DNA from: Desulfobulbaceae bacterium
Lineage (GTDB): Bacteria; Desulfobacterota; Desulfobulbia; Desulfobulbales; DAOVSZ01
Direction: 5' to 3'
NCBI GenBank assembly: GCA_030627725.1
Contig: DAOVSZ010000049.1
Location: 1 to 11,727, forward strand
DNA length: 11,727 bases
In this document: positions 1 to 6,616 of the stretch, one piece after another
Numbering within the stretch: position 1 is the first letter of the stretch
Layout: the number at the start of each line of letters is the position of its first letter
Program-made: the position numbers and the translations under genes
Notes under the pieces: model-generated
Seen by the model: only the letters and a program-made list of their open reading frames with translations
The model's database searches: none
Told to the model about the DNA's origin: nothing

Positions 1-1070
1 CCCATCGCCTGAATAACAGTATCGACATCATCTGGATGAATCTTCCCCAGCCATCCGATACGACCGGCCTTTATCATTTCCGTCTGCTTAAATCCACAGA
101 TCTTTTCTATCACCGGACTGATATAGAGATAATTTCCATCATGGTCCGCCCGCCATGTAACATCCGGAACATTTTCTATAAGTGATCTGTATTTTTCTTC
201 GCTTTCCTGCAGCTTCTTTTCAAATTGTTTCTTCTCCGTTATGTCCTGAATGATAATAATGCCGCCTGCATATTCGCCATTAATATCACCAAGAAAGGTG
301 CCGGCAAAAAGGACAGTCCTTTCCTCACCCTTGACAGAGACGGTTGTTTCAATGTTGGAGAATGAAGATTCGGCATGAAGCGCCTTTTCAAGTCCACAGC
401 TCGCGCACACGCTTTTCCCCATCACGTCACAGCAGGATTTACCGATGAGATCTTTGCCTTCAAGCTGTAGAAAATCTTCAAGGGCCTGATTAGCATCAGT
501 CAGCTTTTTCTCTTTATCAACGATAAAGGCTGGCTCGGCCATTCGGTTAAAAATGGTGAAATATCTTCTTTTTTCATGAAGTATAAAATGATTCGCTTCA
601 CGGAGTCTCCGCTGAAGACCAGTCGTCTCTTCCCGGACCCAGGCTGTTGTCACACCGATTTCAAAAAGATCAAAAAAACGCTCCAGGACCATCTGACCGG
701 TGCGTAAATCAGTGTCAGAAAGCACGGTGTCAAGAAATTCGGTGAAAAAGGCCTGCCTGAGAAGTTTGATCACCCCAAGGCAATGATCAAAAGCAACGCC
801 GCTTTCTTTATGCTTTTTCGCCGCAACAACTCCCAGCACTCCCGGCGCTCCATGAAAAAAGGTGTCATCCGGAGCATCCCTGAAATGTGTTTCGAGTTTT
901 TCAAAATGTTCCGCCAGGCAACGGGAGATTTCTTCAAAGGTAGTCTGCCAGTAGTTCATCCGGAAATCCAGCTTGCCGTACTTTGCCTCACGGACATACG
1001 ACTGGAATCTGTACCAGATAAGACTGCAGGATCTTAAGGCTTCATGATAGCGTGGGAAAAGGCTACCCAT
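1..1070 (-). CDS. PAS-domain sensor protein, C-terminus outside window
   Basis: The reading frame is open from an ATG at 1070 to the left edge, giving 356 visible codons. Residues 1-165 are a mostly helical region that I do not recognise with certainty; it vaguely recalls the helical N-terminal sensor domains of RsbR-type or globin-like proteins. Residues about 166-280 form a first PAS domain (AFIVDKEKKLTDAN, ending GIIIIQDITEKK). It carries a cysteine group C213, C214, C222 and C225 in the middle of the fold. Residues about 288-356 begin a second PAS domain (EEKYRSLIENVPDVTW, then the IHPDD motif), which is cut by the window edge. Such architecture usually continues into a histidine kinase or a GGDEF module, but no catalytic domain is visible, so the output is unknown. 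The start overlaps the der stop by 8 nt (ATGGGTAG) and AGGA lies 6 nt upstream, so translation is probably coupled to der. No signal peptide or membrane segment is seen, which suggests a cytosolic sensor. Confidence 0.85.
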   Translation of the reverse strand, partial: MGSLFPRYHEALRSCSLIWYRFQSYVREAKYGKLDFRMNYWQTTFEEISRCLAEHFEKLETHFRDAPDDTFFHGAPGVLGVVAAKKHKESGVAFDHCLGVIKLLRQAFFTEFLDTVLSDTDLRTGQMVLERFFDLFEIGVTTAWVREETTGLQRRLREANHFILHEKRRYFTIFNRMAEPAFIVDKEKKLTDANQALEDFLQLEGKDLIGKSCCDVMGKSVCASCGLEKALHAESSFSNIETTVSVKGEERTVLFAGTFLGDINGEYAGGIIIIQDITEKKQFEKKLQESEEKYRSLIENVPDVTWRADHDGNYLYISPVIEKICGFKQTEMIKAGRIGWLGKIHPDDVDTVIQAM

Positions 1071-2403
1071 ATTTTTTCCTTTTACGCTCTTTCAGCACAA
1101 TTTTCAGAGGTGAATTTTCCAGTCCGAGACCTGTTCGGAACTGGTTGACAAGATACCTGTAGTACGAAAAATGGACCCCTTTAGGGTAGTTTACAAAAAC
1201 CACAAAACAGGGGGGTTTTGTTGAAACCTGTGTCGTATAGTAATACTTCAGCCTCCTCCCCCGATACAAGGAGGGGGGATGTTCTTCAACCGCTTTTCCC
1301 AGGATCTTGTTCAAACGGTTGGTGGAAAATTCACTCGAAAATTGCGTATACACCTTTTTTAATTCCTGGAAAATCCTTTTTAGTCCAAAGCCGGTCAGAG
1401 CTGAAATCTTCAGCATCGGGGCATATCCGATAAAACGTGTTGCCATCTCAACTTCATCAAGGACCCACTTCTGCCGTTTTTTGTCGTTTTTAATCAAATC
1501 CCACTTATTAACCAGCACCAGGCAGGCGCGTCCTCTCTCCAACCCATAGCCGATCACCTTTGTGTCCTGCTCTGTAATCCCTTCCTCGGCATCTATAAGA
1601 ACAAGCGCGATATCGCATCGCTCCAGAGAGGAAAGGGCCCGCATGACGCTGAATTTTTCCACCTTGTCCCTGACCTTGCCCTTTCTTCTGATGCCGGCAG
1701 TATCAATAACAAGAAAGCTCTGTCCATCCTTCTCAAGCAGGGTATCAACCGAGTCTCTCGTTGTCCCGGGAATCTCCGACACGATCATCCGGTCCTCTCC
1801 AAGCAGCCTGTTGATCAGCGAAGATTTTCCTACATTCGGTCTGCCGATGCAGGCCAGGCCTATTGTGTCTTCAGAAACCTCCGGAACATCGACAGGGGGA
1901 ATATCCTCGACAAAATACGCCAGGAAATCTCCAAGACCAAAACCATGCGCGGCAGAAACGGGCCACAGATCCTTTGCGCCAAGCTCATAAAACAGGCCTA
2001 CCCTCTCATGCTCATGCTCCGGGCCATCAACCTTATTTACCAGAAAATAAAGGGGTTTTTGAAACCTGCGAAGCATTTTCGCTATCTCATAATCGTCCTT
2101 CATCAGGCCGTCTTTTCCGTCCAGCACAAAAAAGATGATGTCTGCTTCTTCCACCGCAGCCCAGGTCTGTTCCTGGATAAGCGAAGACATCTTAGCGCCG
2201 CTTTCGATCTCTATACCGCCTGTATCGACCAGAATAAATGCCCTCTCGTGCCAGACAACCCGTTCATAATGACGGTCGCGGGTCACTCCGGGGGTCGGAT
2301 CGACAATTGCCTTATTTGTTTTCGCCATACGATTAAAAAGCGATGATTTCCCGACATTTGCCCTGCCGACAAGCGCCACCAGCTGGCATTGATCATTTTT
2401 CAT
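1063..2403 (-). CDS. der: Ribosome biogenesis GTPase Der (EngA)
   Basis: Der is a tandem-domain GTPase needed for 50S ribosomal subunit maturation in the cytosol. Both G domains are complete. The first has P-loop GRANVGKS (13-20), DTGG (60-63) and NKVD (123-126); the second has GRPNVGKS (187-194), DTAG (234-237) and NKWD (299-302). The C-terminal KH-like domain covers about residues 355-446 and ends in a basic tail (KERKRKKYG). The length of 446 aa is normal for the family. The first P-loop has Ala15 where many homologues have Pro. The ATG at 2403 follows the kinase stop by 7 nt and has no clear Shine-Dalgarno sequence, so initiation probably relies on ribosomes finishing the upstream gene. 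The downstream PAS gene overlaps its stop by 8 nt. Identity is certain from the motifs; co-transcription with lipid A genes is inferred from spacing. Confidence 0.98.
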   Translation of the reverse strand: MKNDQCQLVALVGRANVGKSSLFNRMAKTNKAIVDPTPGVTRDRHYERVVWHERAFILVDTGGIEIESGAKMSSLIQEQTWAAVEEADIIFFVLDGKDGLMKDDYEIAKMLRRFQKPLYFLVNKVDGPEHEHERVGLFYELGAKDLWPVSAAHGFGLGDFLAYFVEDIPPVDVPEVSEDTIGLACIGRPNVGKSSLINRLLGEDRMIVSEIPGTTRDSVDTLLEKDGQSFLVIDTAGIRRKGKVRDKVEKFSVMRALSSLERCDIALVLIDAEEGITEQDTKVIGYGLERGRACLVLVNKWDLIKNDKKRQKWVLDEVEMATRFIGYAPMLKISALTGFGLKRIFQELKKVYTQFSSEFSTNRLNKILGKAVEEHPPSLYRGRRLKYYYTTQVSTKPPCFVVFVNYPKGVHFSYYRYLVNQFRTGLGLENSPLKIVLKERKRKKYG

Positions 2404-2410
2404 ATTTTTA

Positions 2411-3457
2411 TTAAACCATCTTTACTATTTTTCTCAGCAACGCACGAAGACAGGGATAAACCGCCATACCTTGAGGCTCTGAAAGGTGTTGATAGAGTGA
2501 AGATACGGCAGGTTTGATATATTTTAAAAAAAATTTCTTTTTTTTCTGGTGCGACAAAAAGGCATAGGCGCCCAAAACCTGCAGGTTTCGCTGTATTGAT
2601 ATACAATAATATCCCTCATAGAAGCTGTCAGGGTCAAGTGGAATTTTATCTGAAAGTTTAAAGAGATAATAGTCAAACAATTTATTCTGCAACCTTTCCG
2701 ACAACCCGGCATAGGGATCGCGAAGAAGGGAGGCCAGATCATATGCCAATGGGCCGAAACGAGCGCCCTGAAAATCAATAATCCGCACCTCTTCGTCTAC
2801 AATCATCAGATTTCTTGATTGAAAATCCCTGTGCAGGAGATAATCCGCCGGTTCAAGAGCCACCCGATCGGCCAGGAACGCAAACTCCCTCTCCAGACCC
2901 TGATCAAAGGAGTGAAGACCGAGATATTCCCGGCAGAATGCCTGCATAAAATATTCGGACTCACGCTCCAGCATGAGCTGTCTGTCATATCGAGGGGTAT
3001 CCCAACAGAATGCCGGGTCAAAATCGTCTTTTCCATTCAGCTGCATCCGGCACAGGGCGGAAATGGCCTTCTTATAATACTCCTGAACAGAAAGAGAGGA
3101 TTCATGATGGTCGAGGAGATACTGATGCAGAAGAAGGTCTCCTAAATCTTCAAAGATTATGAGACCTGAATGATCATCATAAGCGTAAATCTTCGGGACT
3201 GGTATGTTGCATGCGCCGAGATGCTTCCCTATCAAATAACTTGCTCTCGCCTCAGCCATGCCCTTTGCAGCATCCGGGTCAGGAAGCACGGCAAAAAATG
3301 AAGGACTGCCGGCACAGGCAAGCCTGAGAAATCGCCTTCCGGATCCGTCTCCTGAAAGGGATGTAACCTGACACTCACAACCGGCGGAGATGAGATCGTT
3401 TTGCTCGAGAACCAAGCAAATACTCTTCACCGTGCTGTCGGTTTCCGACCGAGTCAT
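2411..3457 (-). CDS. amgK: AmgK-like anomeric sugar kinase (APH fold)
   Basis: This is a kinase of the aminoglycoside phosphotransferase fold. The Brenner-type catalytic loop is HRDFQSRN (209-216, with Asp211 as probable base and Asn216 for metal) and the metal-binding motif is DFQ (228-230), followed by GPLAYDLASLLRD. DFQ followed by GPxxYDLxxLL is typical of AmgK, which phosphorylates the anomeric carbon of MurNAc or GlcNAc in peptidoglycan recycling. The N-terminal nucleotide loop is GDGSGRRFLRL (36-46). At 348 aa it is of normal AmgK length. A partner nucleotidyltransferase lies immediately upstream, 19 nt away, the same order of functions as the amgK-murU pair of Pseudomonas. The ATG at 3457 has AAGGA 8 nt upstream. 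A run of eight A then G encodes Lys305-307 and is followed by eight T, a possible slippage site. The sugar substrate is inferred; another anomeric sugar kinase activity is possible. Confidence 0.82.
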   Translation of the reverse strand: MTRSETDSTVKSICLVLEQNDLISAGCECQVTSLSGDGSGRRFLRLACAGSPSFFAVLPDPDAAKGMAEARASYLIGKHLGACNIPVPKIYAYDDHSGLIIFEDLGDLLLHQYLLDHHESSLSVQEYYKKAISALCRMQLNGKDDFDPAFCWDTPRYDRQLMLERESEYFMQAFCREYLGLHSFDQGLEREFAFLADRVALEPADYLLHRDFQSRNLMIVDEEVRIIDFQGARFGPLAYDLASLLRDPYAGLSERLQNKLFDYYLFKLSDKIPLDPDSFYEGYYCISIQRNLQVLGAYAFLSHQKKKKFFLKYIKPAVSSLYQHLSEPQGMAVYPCLRALLRKIVKMV

Positions 3458-3476
3458 AGCGGAGATCCTTAATAAA

Positions 3477-4379
3477 TCAGATTACAATGGTATCCTGCAA
3501 GACCGTCCCGGGAGCAACTTCGGCGTTGTCCCAGACCACAACCCGGGCCAGAGAGGCCTCTTCCCCGATCCTGGCGCCGGAACCGATAGATACCCAGTCA
3601 TTGAGCTGAACAGTACTGCTCAAACGCACATCCTCCCCGATGTAAAAACATGAACCAAAGGCAGAGACTCTTTTTGTGTTCTTTTTTTCCTGCAAAAGAA
3701 AGGCATGAAGATCCAGATAATCGTTTACCGTACCCATATCACTCCAGAAATGGTCCCTGACACAGAGTCCCCGGACAGATTCTCCATCTCTGATACACTC
3801 ACGATAACAGTCAATGATACTATAAAAAATATCCCGAGGAATTTTTTCAAGAATTGATGGTTCAATGACATGAATCCCTGTGAAGGCAAGCTGTTGCAGC
3901 GAACCCTGAAGGGATGTTATCTCCCTGCCAAAGCCGGAAATGCACCCATCATCGTTCACCGAGACAGTATTAAATCGTGGAAAATCATGAAGAACCAGTG
4001 TCGCCAAGGCGCCTGATTCAATATGCCGGCGATATACCCGGGCAAGATCAATGGTATGGTACGTATCGCCGTTCACAATCAGGACCGGGGCATCATCAAA
4101 ATAATCCATGGCCTTTCTGATGCCGCCGCCAGTGCCGAGGATTGCATCCTCTACCTGAATAAAAACGTCTTTTTCAGGGGCGAGAAGTGTCCTGACTTGG
4201 TTGCTCAAGTGATGGGCGTTGACAACAATGGGGCCGAAACCGGCCTGTCGCAACTGGTCAATGATCAATGACAGCAGCGGCCTGTCAATAACTGGAAATA
4301 ACGGTTTTGGGCGTGACAGCGAATAGGGTCTAAGTCGTGTCCCCAGACCTGCCGCCAGAATCATGGCTTTCATAGACAT
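3477..4379 (-). CDS. murU: MurU-like sugar-1-phosphate nucleotidyltransferase with beta-helix tail
   Basis: An NTP-transferase-fold enzyme that would join a sugar-1-phosphate to a nucleoside triphosphate. The N-terminal signature is AAGLGTRLRPYS followed by RPKPLFPV (9-30), with Lys25 as the probable substrate-binding lysine. LGTGGGI (81-87) and NGDT (103-106, Asp105 as metal ligand) match the MurU/ManC/GlmU superfamily, and FWSDMGTVNDY (211-221) is near the end of the catalytic domain. MurU itself is about 220 aa; this protein is 300 aa because residues about 238-300 add imperfect hexapeptide repeats (VRLSSTV, ARIGEEA, AEVAPGT) of left-handed beta-helix type. The kinase just downstream makes MurNAc-1-P or a related sugar-1-P a plausible substrate and UDP-MurNAc a plausible product. 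The alternative is a mannose- or glucose-1-phosphate transferase. No Shine-Dalgarno sequence precedes ATG 4379; a second ATG lies at 4373. The gene sits 32 nt after lpxI. Confidence 0.78.
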   Translation of the reverse strand: MSMKAMILAAGLGTRLRPYSLSRPKPLFPVIDRPLLSLIIDQLRQAGFGPIVVNAHHLSNQVRTLLAPEKDVFIQVEDAILGTGGGIRKAMDYFDDAPVLIVNGDTYHTIDLARVYRRHIESGALATLVLHDFPRFNTVSVNDDGCISGFGREITSLQGSLQQLAFTGIHVIEPSILEKIPRDIFYSIIDCYRECIRDGESVRGLCVRDHFWSDMGTVNDYLDLHAFLLQEKKNTKRVSAFGSCFYIGEDVRLSSTVQLNDWVSIGSGARIGEEASLARVVVWDNAEVAPGTVLQDTIVI

Positions 4380-4388
4380 TTCAGAATA

Positions 4389-4405
4389 CAGGAGTCAGGA
4401 GTCAG
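4389..4405. repeat. Tandem heptamer AGGAGTC x2 in lpxI-murU spacer
   Basis: The 32-nt spacer contains two direct copies of AGGAGTC (4390-4396 and 4397-4403) plus a partial third start. On the coding strand it reads GACTCCTGACTCCT. The 10-mer CAGGAGTCAG occurs here twice, and its reverse complement CTGACTCCTG occurs at 4881-4890 inside lpxI. Similar ACTCCTG-type heptamer strings are, from memory, frequent in intergenic DNA of some bacterial genomes, but I cannot check this here. Confidence 0.7.
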
Positions 4406-4411
4406 CATAAC

Positions 4412-5245
4412 TCAGTAGACAAGTTCACCGTCGGGAATCTCTTCTATTCCCACGACCACAATTCCAGCCTTATTTGCCTGACGGACAACCTCCTCCCTGT
4501 CAAACAGCAAGGACTGCCCGGCCTCAACAGCCAGAACCGACGACTCTACATCTGCCAGGCTGTGAATGGTTTCCCGGCCAATGGCAGGAAGATCAAAACG
4601 AAAATCCTGGTTCGGTTTTTTGACCTTGACAACAACCGACTTTCCCTTGCTTAAGCTCCCCCCCCGCTTTATGCAGGCGTCTGTGCCTTCGATGGCCTCA
4701 ACAGCCAGAACTGTTTTGTCCCGAACGACAACGCTCTGGCCAATATCCAGTCCGCCAAGAGTTCGGGCGACTTTCCATGCGAACCTTATATCCTGAAGCT
4801 GATGTGACGAAGGTTTCTTTCTGGTCAGAATGCCTTTTGGAAAAAGGAGATGTTTCAAATAGAGGGTTGACTCCCGTACCCTGACTCCTGAATTTTCCAG
4901 TTCAGCCGCTATTGCCCTTAAGATAGAATCGTCGTGCTTGACGTTAATCTTGTTCCACAGGCTTAAGCCCTTTAAATCAGGACGTATGTCCCTGAATATT
5001 CTTGTCTTGGTAATCGTCCCCAGGAATACGGTTTCCTGAACACCCTCGTTTTTAAAACATGTGAGGATCTTACCCAGCTGTCCCAGTTTAATCCAATAAA
5101 AACTATCAGCCTCTTTCTCAAGGTCGGCTGAGGATTCCCCTTCATGTGCTACAATAACAACCCGCCGCCCGTCCTCTTTAGCGGCTCTGGCAAAAAGCTT
5201 AGGAAACTGACCGCCTCCAGCAATTATTCCGATCTTGTTACTCAT
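4412..5245 (-). CDS. lpxI: UDP-2,3-diacylglucosamine diphosphatase LpxI
   Basis: LpxI hydrolyses UDP-2,3-diacylglucosamine to lipid X and UMP, the fourth step of lipid A synthesis. It replaces the unrelated LpxH of enterobacteria. The N-terminal nucleotide-binding-like region opens with GIIAGGGQFP (6-15). The C-terminal catalytic (former DUF1009) domain has DDSILR (105-110), VEAIEGTDACIKRGG (182-196) and KPNQDFRFDLPAIG (210-223). Asp218 in DLPAIG is probably the equivalent of the catalytic aspartate described in the Caulobacter enzyme. At 277 aa the length is normal and no membrane segment is present. The ATG at 5245 overlaps the lpxA stop by 8 nt (ATGAGTAA), indicating translational coupling. 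The usual next gene, lpxB, is not present downstream; a MurU-like gene follows instead. Confidence 0.95.
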   Translation of the reverse strand: MSNKIGIIAGGGQFPKLFARAAKEDGRRVVIVAHEGESSADLEKEADSFYWIKLGQLGKILTCFKNEGVQETVFLGTITKTRIFRDIRPDLKGLSLWNKINVKHDDSILRAIAAELENSGVRVRESTLYLKHLLFPKGILTRKKPSSHQLQDIRFAWKVARTLGGLDIGQSVVVRDKTVLAVEAIEGTDACIKRGGSLSKGKSVVVKVKKPNQDFRFDLPAIGRETIHSLADVESSVLAVEAGQSLLFDREEVVRQANKAGIVVVGIEEIPDGELVY

Positions 5246-6047
5246 CCGTGCTGCTTCTCACTACGCTCCGTTTCGATTCCCTGAAAAACTGCACCAGCCG
5301 CATCGCGGGTTCACAGTCTGAAAATTCCTCCATGACCTTGTCAAGCGCCTCCTGCAGCAGCAACTCAGGCGCCTTGAAGATAATCGTATAGGCCTTGCTC
5401 ATTTTTCTTATCACATCAACCTTGAAGCCGGCCCTTTTCAAACCGATCTTGTTGACCCCTGTGACCCGCATCTGGTTCCGGATCCCGGCCACGATAATAT
5501 AAGGCGGGACATCCTTGCTGATGCCTGACATGCCGCCAATATACGCATACTCCCCGATTCTTGAAAATTGATGCACGGCAACAAGGCCTCCCAGGGTTAC
5601 CCTGTCCTGGATCTCTACATGCCCCCCCAGAGTCGCCGCATTTGCCATAATGACATGATTGCCGATCCTGCAATCATGAGCGACATGTGAATAGGCCATA
5701 AAGAGATTACCGTCTCCTATTGTTGTTACGCCATGCCCAGAGGGAGTGCCTCGATGTATTGAGACGTATTCTCGGATCTGATTATCATGACCGATATCAA
5801 GCCTTGTTTTTTCCTTTTTATACGTCAAGTCCTGAGGCGGAGCGCCAATAGTTGCAAAGGGTCCGATCTTATTTCTTTCGCCGATTGTCGTCAGCCCCTC
5901 AAGAACGGTATGAGGGCGTATCTCCGTATCTGCTCCGATGCTCACGCCTTTTTCAATAATCGAATAGGGCCCGACCACAACCGAACTGTCAAGTTCCGCC
6001 TTGGGATCGACAACAGCAGTCGGATGAATTTTAATTTTCTTTTTCAT
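5238..6047 (-). CDS. lpxA: UDP-N-acetylglucosamine O-acyltransferase LpxA
   Basis: LpxA transfers a 3-hydroxyacyl chain from acyl carrier protein to the 3-OH of UDP-GlcNAc, the first step of lipid A synthesis, in the cytosol. The protein is a left-handed beta-helix of hexapeptide repeats (about residues 5-185) followed by a helical tail (about 200-260). The catalytic histidine is His124 in SHVAHDC, matching His125 of the E. coli enzyme. His143 and the HQF motif (159-161) are also kept. Gly172 matches E. coli Gly173, the position that sets the acyl ruler; a glycine there is known to allow a C14-type chain, so a long hydroxyacyl preference is inferred. The ATG at 6047 is 5 nt after the fabZ stop, and the lpxI start lies inside its end. 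Length 269 aa is normal. Confidence 0.97.
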   Translation of the reverse strand: MKKKIKIHPTAVVDPKAELDSSVVVGPYSIIEKGVSIGADTEIRPHTVLEGLTTIGERNKIGPFATIGAPPQDLTYKKEKTRLDIGHDNQIREYVSIHRGTPSGHGVTTIGDGNLFMAYSHVAHDCRIGNHVIMANAATLGGHVEIQDRVTLGGLVAVHQFSRIGEYAYIGGMSGISKDVPPYIIVAGIRNQMRVTGVNKIGLKRAGFKVDVIRKMSKAYTIIFKAPELLLQEALDKVMEEFSDCEPAMRLVQFFRESKRSVVRSSTDE

Positions 6048-6052
6048 TACTC

Positions 6053-6499
6053 TTATCCAAATGTTGCCATGAGTTGCGCATCAGTGACTTTCTTTTCATT
6101 CACAAAGGCAGTAGCATCAAGCTTCCAGAGTTTCCGTTTGTGTTTATTCACCGTAACCTCTATTATCAGCTGATCTCCCGGAACAACTTTCTGCCGGAAC
6201 CTGACACCATCAATCCCGGCAAAATAGACCATCTTATTGCCGATCATCTCCTGGTCTGAAAGATATGCCAGGATTGCGCCGACCTGGGCCATTCCTTCAA
6301 GGATCAACACACCCGGCATAACCGGTTCAGTCGGGAAATGACCCTGAAAAAAATGCTCATTTATTGTGACATTCTTCAACCCGACAATCCGTTTCCCCGG
6401 TTCCACCTCAAGAATACGATCTACCAGGATAAAAGGATAACGATGCGGCAGCAATCGCATGATCTCCGCAATGTCAATTTCCTGAGAACTGGAACTCAT
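6053..6499 (-). CDS. fabZ: 3-hydroxyacyl-ACP dehydratase FabZ
   Basis: FabZ dehydrates 3-hydroxyacyl-ACP in fatty-acid elongation and competes with LpxA and LpxD for the same hydroxyacyl-ACP pool, which explains its place between them. The hot-dog fold motif holds the catalytic pair: His54 in GHFPTEPVMPG and Glu68 in LEGMAQ, numbered from the chosen start. Residues LLPHRYPFILVDR (16-28) are the usual N-terminal signature. I chose the ATG at 6499 (148 aa, normal length) because GGAGGAG lies 3-5 nt upstream. The frame is open further back to a TTG at 6541, with ATG codons at 6523 and 6511, but those add a non-conserved leader and lack a good ribosome site. The gene is 117 nt after lpxD and 5 nt before lpxA. 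Confidence 0.96.
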   Translation of the reverse strand: MSSSSQEIDIAEIMRLLPHRYPFILVDRILEVEPGKRIVGLKNVTINEHFFQGHFPTEPVMPGVLILEGMAQVGAILAYLSDQEMIGNKMVYFAGIDGVRFRQKVVPGDQLIIEVTVNKHKRKLWKLDATAFVNEKKVTDAQLMATFG

Positions 6500-6616
6500 C
6501 TTCTCCTCCATTTTTTCGGCCATTCGACCGGTTACAATCAAACGTTATTCGTAACTATACAGGTGGGACTGAATACTTGGCCCAAACACCATACTGTAAC
6601 CGTTCACCATCAAATA

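Noticed and set aside
1562..1990. Plus-strand frame of 142 codons opposite der (also 1945-2346)
   Set aside because: It lies wholly antisense to the conserved GTPase domains, has a serine/arginine-rich composition typical of a shadow frame, and lacks a ribosome site.
2400..2606. A separate 68-codon gene in the -1 frame at the end of the kinase gene
   Set aside because: No ribosome site precedes it and the 0 frame encodes a normal AmgK-like end. It is kept only as a possible frameshift extension.
6500..6541. Upstream TTG start for fabZ at 6541
   Set aside because: It adds a non-conserved leader, whereas the ATG at 6499 has GGAGGAG at suitable spacing and gives normal family length.
6529..6602. 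Inverted repeat CGGTTACA / TGTAACCG in the lpxD-fabZ spacer
   Set aside because: The 8-bp arms are 58 nt apart, do not extend, and have no T-run or promoter relation, so chance is likely.
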